Positions 10,549 to 20,805 of a DNA stretch of 64,000 bases are shown in pieces. The DNA is from Mikania micrantha. Taxonomy: Eukaryota > Streptophyta > Magnoliopsida > Asterales > Asteraceae. Position numbers and translations under genes: made by a program. Location of the stretch: assembly GCA_009363875.1 (NCBI GenBank), contig CM018680.1:63461279-63525278 (forward strand), written 5' to 3'. The notes below the pieces were generated by a model. It was not told the origin of the DNA and made no database searches. It worked only from the letters and a program-made list of their open reading frames with translations. How positions within the stretch are numbered: the stretch's first letter is position 1; each line of letters begins with the position of its first letter.

Positions 10549-11905
10549 TTCACCCATTAATCTTGATTTTAAACCATTTCTTCATCAAAGCAAAGTTGGC
10601 TCATCATCATCCCAAGTTAAATTTGCCACTTCTTCCTTTGGTTCTTGTTTGGGACACTCAACCGCATAATGACCATACTCTTGGCAATTGTAGCATTTGA
10701 TTTGTCGTTTGTCTCGATAGTTACTTTGTTCTCTTTGATCTTCATTGTGTTGAAACCGGCCACCTCGACCTCTACCATAACCACGACCCCTTCCTTGACC
10801 ACGACCTCTTCCTTGACCACGACCTCTTCCTTGACCAAAATGGTTTTTGATCAAACTCATCACACTTGGTTTTCTCTTGACAATCCTCTTTGGTAAGTAA
10901 TAACTTGCTTTCATCATTATCCTCCTCAAAAAGAACTTTGATTCTATCTTCATAAGCCTTCAATCTTCCAACGGCCTCATCAAGTGACATATGCTCTATC
11001 TCCGAGTATTGCTCAATAGAAGCAACAATTTGCAAAAACTTCTTTGGAACCGAATTCAATAGCTTTCTTACCACAACTTCATCTTCTAAGTTAGACCCAA
11101 GACTCTTATTCTTTGTAGAAAACTCACTAAGTTTGCCCGAAAACTCATCAATCGTTTCACTCTCTTTCATCTTCAACATCTCTAACTCGGATCTAAGAGT
11201 TTGAATTCTAGCCTTTTGAAGACGATCGGCTCCCAAATACCACACACGAAGCGCTTCCCAAACATACTTTGCATGTTTGTGCTTTACAACTTGAAGCAAC
11301 ACATCTTCGGGTAAAGTTTGAAACACAAATGCTCATGCTTATAAATTTTTCTTCGCGTCAACCGCACCCCCGGTTACCGGATCAATTGCTTCCCTCAAAC
11401 CGAATGCTTGTAGGATCAACTCCACCATAATTGACCAACTCGTATAGTTTGTACTCGTTAATTTCGGACTTTGCAAAGGAATGTTTCCTTGATTGCTTGC
11501 TTGCGCAATTGCACCACCACCTTGATTTGTATTTGCCATCTTTATAATCTTTAAAGGCTTCTTGTCAAAAAAAAAATAATAATAATGTCCCCCTTTTTTC
11601 TTTTCTTTTCTTCTTTTTTTCGTTTTTTTAAATAGAAACACCCATCAAAGCATCCATCGAATATTTACATTTGAACTACAATTCAGTCCCTTTCAACTGT
11701 TCACAATTAACTTTCCCAAATCACAAGAAGAATCTTTGTTTTTTTCTTTTTTTTTCACTGCATCACATAACTTTCAAGATTTGTCTGACACCTTTCAATA
11801 TCAAACAAGAAACCCCTTTTCTATAGTATTTCCACACCTTCTCAAAATAACCTACACCTTCTTCTTAACCAAAAACAAAAACCTCACACAGGTCCTTCAC
11901 ACAGA
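10549..11905 (-). pseudogene. gag copy 2 (broken)
   Basis: This copy has the same layout as copy 1 without the 327-bp duplication. It starts MANTNQGG at about 11,538, has the same two in-frame stops after AKKNL and the same frameshift before the RGG stretch. It carries one extra GQGRGR repeat compared with copies 1 and 3. The zinc knuckle CYNCQEYGHYAVEC lies near 10,690 and the reading ends DDDEPTLL near 10,585. An apparent upstream extension to 11,641 is leader read as codons and is rich in Lys; I do not take it as protein. Confidence 0.8.
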
Positions 11906-12236
11906 TTGGAACAGTTGGATCAAAGACTCAAAACAACAAATGGTATTTGGTGACAAACTCAATCACAACTCTTTCATTGATTGAAAATTAAAAAAAAACA
12001 CACTCTTACAATATGAATTCCGCAACAATTAAATAAGGAAGAACATTCTAAATCACTAACCTACCCACTATGTAAAACATGGACTAAACTTCCCTACAAA
12101 TAATCAAACATGACCCAGTACTTTAAACCACTAATTTTACCCTAATAAACCATAAATACCATGTGATTAATTGAATTTGTTGCTGACCCGTTTCCGACCC
12201 ATGACCCGTATCCAACTTTATCAAGATTATCCTACA
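11906..12236 (-). repeat. Gag-only element, inner LTR 2
   Basis: This is the second inner LTR, with the same truncated TTGGAACAG start as inner LTR 1. The identical joint shows that both tandem copies come from one duplication breakpoint. Confidence 0.8.
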
Positions 12237-13580
12237 TTCACCCATTAATCTTGATTTTAAACCATTTCTTCATCAAAGCAAAGTTGGCTCATCATCATCC
12301 CAAGTTAAATTTGCCACTTCTTCCTTTGGTTCTTGTTTGGGACACTCAACCGCATAATGACCATACTCTTGGCAATTGTAGCATTTGATTTGTCATTTGT
12401 CTCGATAGTTACTTTGTTCTCTTTGATCTTCATTGTGTTGAAACCGGCCACCTCGACCTCTACCATAACCACGACCCCTTCCTTGACCACGACCTCTTCC
12501 TTGACCAAAATGGTTTTTGATCAAACTCATCGCACTTGGTTTTCTCTTGCCAATCCTCTTTGGTAAGTAATAACTTGCTTTCATCATTATCCTCCTCAAA
12601 AAGAACTTTGATTCTATCTTCATAAGCCTTCAATCTTCCAACGGCCTCCTAAAGTGACATATGCTCTATCTCCGAGTATTGCTCAATAGAAGCAACAATT
12701 TGCAAAAACTTCTTTGGAACCGAATTCAATAGCTTTCTTACCACAACTTCATCTTCTAAGTTAGACCCAAGACTCTTATTCTTTGTAGAAAACTCACTAA
12801 GTTTGCCCGAAAACTCATCAATCGTTTCACTCTCTTTCATCTTCAACATCTCTAACTCGGATCTAAGAGTTTGGATTCTAGCCTTTTGAAGACGATCGGC
12901 TCCCAAATACCACACACGAAGCGCTTCCCAAACATATTTTGCATGTTTGTGCTTTACAACTTGAAGCAACACATCTTCGGGTAAAGTTTGAAACACAAAT
13001 GCTCATGCTTATAAATTTTTCTTCGCGTCAACCGCACCCTCGGTTACCAGATCAATTGCTTCCCTCAAACCGAATGCTTGTAGGATCAACTCCACCATAA
13101 TTGACCAACTCGTATAGTTTGTACTCGTTAATTTCGGACATTGCAAAGGAATGTTTCCTTGATTGCTTGCTTGCGCAATTGCACCACCACCTTGATTTGT
13201 ATTTGCCATCTTTATAATCTTTAAAGGCTTCTTGTCAAAAAAAAAAAAAATAATAATAATGTCCCCCTTTTTTTCTTTTCTTTTCTTCTTTTTTTCGTTT
13301 TTTTAAATAGAAACACCCATCAAAGCATCCATCGAATATTTACATTTGAACTACAATTCAGTCCCTTTCAACTGTTCACAATTAACTTTCCCAAATCACA
13401 AGAAGAATCTTTGTTTTTTCTTTTTTTTTTCACTGCATCACATAACTTTCAAGATTTGTCTGACACCTTTCAATATCAAACAAGAAACCCCTTTTTTATA
13501 GTATTTCCACACCTTCTCAAAATAACCTACACCTTCTTCTTCTTAACCAAAAACAAAAACCTAACACAGGTCCTTCACAC
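12237..13580 (-). pseudogene. gag copy 3 (broken)
   Basis: gag starts MANTNQGG at about 13,209 and shares the two stops after AKKNL and the frameshift of the other copies. It also has extra changes of its own: a stop just after EHMSL near 12,649 and a stop in the zinc-knuckle frame near 12,393 (TGTCATTTGTC in place of TGTCGTTTGTC on the + strand). It is therefore the most decayed of the three, although it is next to the only complete leader. Confidence 0.75.
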
Positions 13581-13938
13581 AGATCCGATCGTCACACCAA
13601 GTTAGTCACCAAGAGTTCTACACTTCTGTTCACAAAGAACTTCTTACTGGACACACCGAACTTCTTCACGATCACACAGGTCTGTCGTTCTTCTTCCTCC
13701 TCTCGTTTGATTCACGCAGAATCTTTTATGGCTCACACAGAACCCGTCTACAATCACATAGATAATCTTCCATCTCGTCTCGGCTGCTCACACATAACAG
13801 ATTCTGGTTCACTTATAACCTCTTTCGCCGTGATCACACAAGGCTACCTCCTTTTCTCGTCTTCTTCAGTTCACACGGAACCTCTTCGGTCTTTGATCTC
13901 CAATCCGTTTAAGAACGTTGCCTCGCTCTGATACCAAT
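13581..13938 (-). other. Leader and primer binding site of gag-only element
   Basis: This stretch is present once only, between gag copy 3 and the right LTR. On the - strand beside the LTR it reads ATTGGTATCAGAGC, matching the tRNA-iMet primer site of copia elements. The short ORF seen in this leader (13,707-13,931, + strand) lies antisense to the element and is not credible. Confidence 0.75.
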
Positions 13939-14273
13939 TGTTGGAACAATTGGATCAAAGACTCAAAACAACAAATGGTATTTTGTGACAAACTCAATTA
14001 CGACTCTTTCATTGGTTGAAAATTAAAAAAAAAAACCACACTCTTACAATATGAATTCTGCAACAATTAAATAAGGAAGAACATTCTAAATCACTAACCT
14101 ACCCACTATGTAAAACATGGACTAAACTTACATACAAATAATCAAACATGACCCACTACTTTAAACCAATACTGTTACCCTAATAAACCATAAATAAATG
14201 TGATTAATTGAATTTGTTGTTGACCTGTTTTCGACCCATGACCTGTATCCAACTTTATCAAGATTATCCTACA
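13939..14273 (-). repeat. Gag-only element, outer 5' LTR
   Basis: This 335-base LTR runs on the + strand from TGTTGGAACAA to TTATCCTACA and is followed by GTATA, the target duplication. It is more diverged from the other three copies than they are from each other, for example around 14,160-14,235. Confidence 0.8.
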
Positions 14274-14278
14274 GTATA

Positions 14279-14640
14279 CCTGAACCATCAGGCCGGAAGT
14301 CTTCTCCGATGTTGCCATCTATTCCTTTTTCTGAAAGAGCAGTCATCGTTTCGTTTGAAGAAGCGAAGGTGAAGATTTGTTTGGTTTTAAAAGGAACGGA
14401 AATTGAATCATTGGGATGAATACAAACCCTAGAAGTGGCACAGCAGTGGGAGAAGGCTACCGGCGACACTAGTCGAATCAGGGTGCGGGTGGCACAGGTC
14501 GGCTCCTGCGGCAGCGGCACGGGACGACTCACAACGGCAACGAAACTTGTGGGCTCATGATGGAAGACTCGGTAGCCGGTGATCGGGAGGAGAGAGAGAA
14601 ACGAGAAAGGAGGGAAAATAAAGATCCTTTAATTCATCAT
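14279..14640 (-). other. GC-rich gene-like fragment next to a CACTA end
   Basis: This stretch has clearly higher GC content than its surroundings. On the - strand it holds an open frame of 87 codons (14,532-14,269) beginning MSRPVPLPQEPTC. A CT-rich 5'-UTR-like tract lies upstream at about 14,585-14,620. I do not recognise the protein. The composition and its place beside a CACTA terminus suggest a captured host gene fragment (5' UTR plus first exon), but that is inference. Confidence 0.35.
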
Positions 14641-14805
14641 TAGCGGCGATAGGTCGCCGCTATTATGTCACCACTATTGCTCATTTAATCTTGCCATTGA
14701 TTTTAGCGGTTGGATTAGAATCCGGGCAAATCCGTGTGGGTGTCGCCGCTATTGCTATTATCACAGCTAAAGGTGTCTCCGCTAATGAGATGTTTTCTTG
14801 TAGCG
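14641..14805. mobile_element. CACTA-type element right end
   Basis: Subterminal repeats built on AGCGGCGA / TCGCCGCTA occur at 14,643-14,668, 14,705-14,715 and 14,738-14,750. The stretch ends TTTTCTTGTAGCG, the inverse of CGCTACAAGAAAA, one base from the standard CACTACAAGAAAA terminus. The opposite end was not found, so the element size is unknown. Confidence 0.5.
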
Positions 14806-14950
14806 AGTATCTGAAATATCCGAAAAACTATCCAATAACTATTTCGGATATCCGAACTATCCGAAATTTTTCAAAAATGGTATCGGAATCAAATTTTCAG
14901 ATATTTTTTGTTTGGATTCGGACACAGATTTTTTTGAACACCACTGTTCT
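14806..14950. mobile_element. hAT-type MITE fragment with TATCCGAA repeats
   Basis: The sequence is built of TATCCGAAA / TTCGGATAT repeats and ends TTTTTTGAACACC, like the inner side of the TAGGGGTGTTC termini of the hAT-type elements in this window. The CCCTA end is lost. The short + strand ORF that runs through it is a by-product of the repeat. Confidence 0.4.
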
Positions 14951-16025
14951 AAACCATCAAAAGATATAAATGGTAATCCTAGTATACTGGATGTGCACTC
15001 GTTTAACCTTTTGAAGGTCACGTGTTCTACCTTATTTTCCTATTCATTTTTTTAGTTTTCATCCTTTTTGTTCGTGTTGGTTTTATTATGCATGACATAT
15101 ATTTTCAAAACCATCCAATTCTTTCTATACAAAAATCTCTAAAAATGTTTAACAAAGAAAATAATGTCAAATCGATAAATTAGTATTAATAATCATATAT
15201 AAATCAATAAAATACATAAGTTCAAAACCAGTAAAATTAACTCAAAATTTCTAGTATTTGAACCGTTTGTGATTCGAGAATTTTGCTTGCTAGACTAAGG
15301 CACAAAATTTGTTTCATTAACTTATAGTAGAATTTCGCTTCGCTTTAGTTCTGGTTCGAGTTAGTTAATATGAACGTTATCATTCTCATCCTCATTATCA
15401 TACAATTATAATTATTAATTTATGAGGTAATACATTTCTATACAAGGTACAAATTACAATTGTATGATTATATGTTTATCAGTGAATTGTTATAATAGCT
15501 CTTAGTTTAGTACTATGTTACGTGAGTATTTTAGAAACATTATTGAGGCGTCAATAACATGATGCTGATCATGACAATGTGCAATAAATAGTTCATGATG
15601 TCTCTGTTTAGTACTTATAAGGTAACTTGGCCGTTAGAGGCAAATAGATGTATCCTAGTTCAACTAAAATAAAACTAAAAGTAAAAGGGGAATCTAATCA
15701 TGTGTGATGCCACACATACCATTTCTGGTGCATGGACTACCCATTTTGTACCGTTAAGTTCACTTTAGGTTTTGGGTAATTCCTAATGTTACATGTTCGG
15801 TATTATTTATTTATTGATTTTCGTTTAATTCAGATAAGGACTTCATTTATTTCAGTTTAGTGTTTAATAGGCAATTCTTTGTTACACATTCGGTTTAACA
15901 CTAGTTGTGTTAACCTCGGGTTATAGTTGCTTTCATTTATTCATTTATCATACTTACTATTGTTTATCTGTTACCGAGCATTGTTTGTGCAAGATCATAA
16001 AAGGTTGCTTCTTATTTAAACACTA
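14951..16025. other. AT-rich spacer, nothing recognised
   Basis: I see no ORF, repeat structure or transposon end that I can name in this stretch. Confidence 0.5.
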
Positions 16026-16029
16026 TCTC

Positions 16030-17540
16030 CCTTGACCAATCCCATCTCCCACAAGTCCAAAAGGCATCGAAAGGATAAAATTATCCTTCAGAAGGAATAA
16101 TTAACCTTCAGAACTGAATACTTTTGAAGAATAATTGTATCCTTCCCATGATCTGACATAAGACAAAGCTTCAGAAAAATGAAACATATTGGAAGACATT
16201 CAATCCTTAATGAATTCAATCCTTAATGATAAGTATCTTACGAATGTCTTTTGATAAATAAGAAAATAGGAAGGTATTCAAGCCAACAAAATGTACAACT
16301 TAAGAATGACCTTCCAAAGAAGATGAAGATCAAAAGGTCTCCATGCTAATTAGACCTTCCGATGCTTCACCAATAGTCTCCTTAAGATCAACATTTGAGA
16401 ATGCTCAATAGCTTTCGACTTGGAAACTTCTGAAGACTTTCAGCTGTTGTTGCTGAATTCTAATAAGAGAAAGATTCAAAGTTGCTTTCCACAATCAGAA
16501 CCAGATTTATTAGAAGACACTCTTGTATTAGTCAACAATAAGGTATAACTGTCATATTAATAGAAGATTCTCTGAAGATAACTTCATTAATATCTTTTGT
16601 AGTCTAGGTAATTAATGTAAAAGTCAATGGAGTCATTCTACTAATTGTAATTAACTAGGGTGAAACCCGCGCTTCGCTGCGGTAATCGGGTAAATTGATA
16701 ATAAAGTTCTGACATAAATGTTTACCGTTGTAAAAATGAGCATTGTAAACATGAAAACAAATATATAAACACCAAACAAAAAATCCGAAGATATTTAAAA
16801 AACATTTATACACGCGCTTCGTGGCTTTAATTGGCCCAATTGATAATAAATGCAAGACTTGAACCAGATTTAAAAAAATTACACCCGCGCTTCGCGGCGT
16901 TAATCGGCCAATTGATAATAAATGCAAGACTCGAACCATATTAAAAAAAAGAATTTATACCCACGTTTCGCGACGTTAACCGGGCCAAGTGATAATAAAA
17001 GCAAGACTCCAAGCAGGGTAAATATATATATATATATACCCACGTTTCGCGGTGTTAATCGTTGCAATTGATAAGAAATACAATACTCGAAACAGATTAA
17101 AAAAAGAATTACAACCGTAGCAACGTCGGATCCTTACAAAAAAAAATACCACTATTTGGATATCGTTACAAAAAAAATGGGATGACAAAAAAAAGAAGGA
17201 AATCCCATTGTATTGTCATACATCCTAAAACAATAAATCAAATCGTTGCAAAAGTTTTGTGTGTTTGTTAATTAATTATTGTTATTATTATTATTTAATT
17301 ATTTTATAATAATTATGTTCCTTTTTTTGACTTTGGTAACAAAAAAAAAAAACCAATTAGCACTGTAGCACCCACTTTCAAATGTATGTTATATAATATG
17401 GCTTAACCTTTCACACCAAAATAGAATACTAGAATTATCTTTACTTTGTTTCTAGTGTTTGTCCAACCTTGTGTACCTACGAGGATAAAAATGTAGCTTG
17501 TAGTATATAATCTCTCATTGTAAGCAAGTCAGATAAGTGG
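16030..17540 (+). repeat. SIRE-type LTR fragment (type C), interrupted
   Basis: The parts 16,030-16,655 and about 17,386-17,540 align with 48,865-49,620 in the same order. Shared blocks include the CCCACAAGTCC start, ATTAATGTAAAAGTCAATGG, and the GTCCAACCTTGTGTACC / AGTATATAATCT end. The end also resembles type A LTRs read on the opposite strand, so this is a + oriented relative. It has no internal region, so it is a solo or truncated LTR. About 730 bases of foreign sequence sit inside it. Confidence 0.6.
16656..17385. repeat. Insertion with ~75-bp tandem repeats carrying a CGCTTCGCG hairpin
   Basis: Five copies start at about 16,666, 16,811, 16,884, 16,960 and 17,039. Each has the form CCCGCGCTTCGCGGCGTTAA, followed by AATTGATAATAAATGCAAGACTCGAAC-type sequence, at 73-79 base spacing for the last four. 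The GC-rich head of each copy can fold into a small hairpin. The block is missing from the related LTR at 48.8-49.6 kb, so it is an insertion; I find no clear target duplication. The overlapping - strand ORFs are by-products of the repeat. Confidence 0.6.
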
Positions 17541-17544
17541 TTTT

Positions 17545-18860
17545 GCTAAGAGTTTTGCATGCTTTGCATTTGAAAGAAATATATAATATCTCATTGTAAC
17601 AGAGGGAAACGAGTAAACCGTGGGCGCAAGCACTCAGGTTGGTGGCCTTGCGGAGAAAATTTCACCCCCATGACTAGAACCCATGACCTCAAGTTTGAGG
17701 CCAAACACCCTTACTGGGTTTCAAATTAAAACAAAAGACTTGTAAACAATAATCGAAAAGGTGATCATTTCGGGTTTCAAATTAGCAAGACAACTAATTA
17801 TGCATTAACTTGTTACTTGGGAATCACATAGACATGATTTATGCTTAGATTAATAAACATATTATTTTGAAAACAAAGCAATGATCTTATTGACAACCGA
17901 TAACTAGACCGATGTTGTTAACTTGATTAATTACTTGTTTTACAAAAACAATGATTTCTAAAAGACTTTAAAGCCCAATTTCACTAATTACCCATTCAAT
18001 CATACAATGAATGAAAGAAAGTAACAAACTTGAACTTGGAATTGCAAAGTACACCCAAAATGGTAATCGTTTAAAAATTAAAAAATATTGAGTTTGTAAA
18101 TCTAAGAAAAACAAACAACAATGTTTAACAAATCAAATAACAAAGCTAGCTATCAAATCTAATTCTCCAGCTGGAGATGATCATAATCGGATTAGCCGGA
18201 CATCACCAAGCTTGAATCTTCACAATCGTTGAACATTTGCATGATTGGATCTTTGCTTCTACGAATCGAAATGATATTGTATTGATTTGTAGGAGTTGTA
18301 ATGCTCAAAATAGCCCTTTTATTGCCCAAAAATTCATCCAAAAAGTCCCTCTAACGAAACCATAGAATAGGGGTTTAAATATGGTCAAGATAAGGCAAAA
18401 TCCAAATTTCTTGACTGTCGGCGTATAATAAAGAATGGTTAAACCTAAACTTGCTTTCACTAACGGTTGGGACAGGGCGTATCATATGACCAAACAGACA
18501 CACTACGCCCAAGACTTTTTGTCGACGTTGCAATTTGGACGTATCATACGCCAGGGCGTATCATTCGTCCAATTAGACATCATATTCAGCTTCACATCGT
18601 CGAGAAACATGATTTTCATATATTATGGGCCCCGTAACTCATCTCCTAGTCCGAGATATGCCTCCGCTAAATTTTTGGCCTTAGGACCTTTATCTAATTG
18701 GACTTTTAACCCCTCGACTTTTCTTATAATCACCCAATCGGCTCTCGAATGCATCCTTAGCCCCCTAAGACCTAGAAATCATAAATAAACTCAAAGTAAT
18801 TGTGTTTCAAACCAAGAATCTATAAAATCACACAATTATACTTAAAACAACACGACAAAC
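17545..18860 (-). mobile_element. Gypsy-type non-coding remnant
   Basis: No protein domain is left. The stretch adjoins the CCCTCAAGCAAA / CCCCACACTTATT phrase at about 18,880-18,920, which on the - strand is the GAGGGTAAGCAAAAG...AAGTGTGGGG sequence typical of the region between pol and the 3' LTR in Athila/Tat-like gypsy elements. Bases 18,470-18,575 contain GGCGTATCAT / GACGTATCATACGCC motifs, also seen in the young gypsy LTRs at 23.4 and 30.2 kb. Confidence 0.4.
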
Positions 18861-20805
18861 AACTACGTGATCACATCCCCACACTTATTCTTTTGCTTAC
18901 CCTCAAGCAAACTCATCAAAAATATCTAATCATCATAATCAAATACATTTCTCTATTTCCTCACGAATTCTCAAATTAGGTTCCAAGCCATAACCAATTC
19001 ACAAGACGTACAACAATACATAGTTTTACATGGTGACAAGTAAAAAAAATCGACCAAAACATGGAATAACTTCTAATTAGACGTATCATGCTTCAAGTAT
19101 TCCACATGAATGAGATGAACCACTCAGAATATTCCCTCCACTAAGTTTATTTCTGAACTAGTCATGATGCACTAGTGTATATATGTAAACTCTCAAATAG
19201 AAAGTGAATGACCATTATCATAAGCTTGTATTGCAATCAAATTTTCACCAAATTGCTAAAACCATACACCAATCAATAAGACTTTACTGGTTGTAATGAC
19301 ATGCTAAGGTTAAGGGTAGGTATAAGGAATTTGATAATAACGAAAAATTAATGGAAATCCTACCATATTGAACAACTAACAAGCACCATTTACCATTATA
19401 CTACAATGACTCTTTTTTCTTGCTTCATATTAAGGTTATTTGACCTAATATTCTGTTTCATTTTCTTTTTTTCCTTTTTTTCACAGCACTATACTTACTT
19501 GAATACTTGAACTCCATCACCACATTTGTAGAATCAAACTAAAAGAACTTGTGGGTTAACAATTTAAGGTTAAAAAAATGGAATAAAGATCAACATGGTT
19601 TCTAATGGTTGGGGTTGATACTAGGAAAATCACAAACAAGGCTAAAACATTGGAGAATCCTAATGCCTCTATCATTTCTGTGCAAGTTCTAGCATACGAA
19701 CTCAACATGAATTGAAACATAAGTTCTAATTTGGTATACACTTTGGTATCACTCAGAAACAACCAACAACTAAACAAAGGTATTACAATTAAGGCTCAAC
19801 TCTCACAATAACGGTGTATAAAAGGTTGACGACATAAAAACATTCATGTTACTTACAATCTAGCATGTCACCCCTAATTATTATTGTTCCATTGATGATT
19901 TCTATGAAAAACTTTCCACAACCACTATCATGCAACTTAAAGTGTCAATTATGAAAAGGAACCTAACCCAAAATGTTAACGGGTCAAACGTTGGAGCATT
20001 TCACAAACTTTTTTCAAATTTTCATGTACATCCCCCTTCATCCCCACATTTGAGATACATTGTCCCCAATGTATTGTGCACTTTAAAATTTTACCCCAAT
20101 CATGCAATAAACTCTTTAAAATCATCAATTCAAACTTTGATTCAAACACTAAACAAGCACAATTACCGATGAGGGAAAAAAACATGGACCTGATCTTGTT
20201 GCCCACGTGATGTAGCTAATGTTAATGATGCCATCATGACCTAGAATCTCATTGGGTCTTCCCCACACTTATTTCTAGAAATGATTGTAGCAGGAACTCA
20301 ACAAACAAATTAATTAAATGTGAAAACACATAAAACTAAACAAACAAACTAAATTAAATCAATACAAACACATAGGCTGCCTCTTATGCAGCACTAAGTT
20401 TTTTTTACGGTATTCAGCCAGACAATACCCACTACCACTCAAGGGTGGCTGAAAGTGCTATCACCTGCTGCATATCCCACTAAGTCGAGCTTTCGTGACT
20501 CAAGTAAATTTTCTGAGGTTTCCCAATTTAGTCAAAACATCTTTCTTACATGTTCTTGATCAAACTCTAGGGATTTAGCTTTCTCCTCATTCTTCACTTT
20601 CTCTATTTCGGTATCCACCCATCATCTTTTAATACCCCTTTCTTCTCAACATCTTTATCTTCCTTGGGTTGTGTTTCCTTTGGTAGTTCTGACATGTGCA
20701 ACACAAACCAGTCCTCTTTGGTGTTATATTCCTTAGAAAGGAAGTCAATCTATCAACAATGTTTGCTTTTGAGCATTCATCCTCAACAAGAGGGTTAGTA
20801 GCTGT
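18861..20805 (-). mobile_element. Athila/Tat-like gypsy 3' non-coding region remnant
   Basis: Three CCCCACA(C/T)TT phrases (about 18,886, 20,040 and 20,259) lie in long AT-rich non-coding DNA, as in the spacer downstream of pol of Athila/Tat elements. A more complex part at 20,380-20,790 gives short - strand peptide stretches but nothing I can assign. No LTR pair can be defined. Classification rests on phrase similarity only. Confidence 0.35.

Larger units (their letters stand above)
8216..14273 (-). mobile_element. Gag-only copia-type LTR element with tandemly triplicated gag
   Basis: The whole unit is flanked by perfect GTATA target duplications (8211-8215 and 14,274-14,278), so it counts as one insertion. 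It contains four LTR copies (8216-8549, 10,218-10,548, 11,906-12,236, 13,939-14,273) alternating with three gag copies. Only the rightmost unit keeps the leader and PBS. At the inner junctions (about 10,218 and 11,906) the gag-leader sequence CACACAGA runs straight into LTR sequence lacking its first two bases, the mark of a tandem duplication with a fixed breakpoint. The coding capacity is gag alone, like the plant TR-GAG class of non-autonomous elements. No protease, integrase or RT is present. Confidence 0.85.

Noticed and set aside
13707..13931. 74-codon + strand ORF in a less AT-rich stretch
   Set aside because: It lies in the leader of the gag-only element, antisense to it, and overlaps the PBS end.
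8045..14950. One hAT-type element with ends at 8045 and about 14,948 enclosing the gag-only element
   Set aside because: The ends are roughly inverse, but the right terminus is incomplete, no 8-bp duplication matches, and a CACTA end lies between them.
17620..17720. Phrase with CCATGACC and TTTGAGGCC resembling a tRNA or gene-like element
   Set aside because: No cloverleaf can be drawn and no anticodon arm is present; it resembles common repeat text.
18435..18788. 117-codon + strand ORF
   Set aside because: It runs through GGCGTAT motifs in gypsy non-coding DNA and shows no domain or gene-like context.
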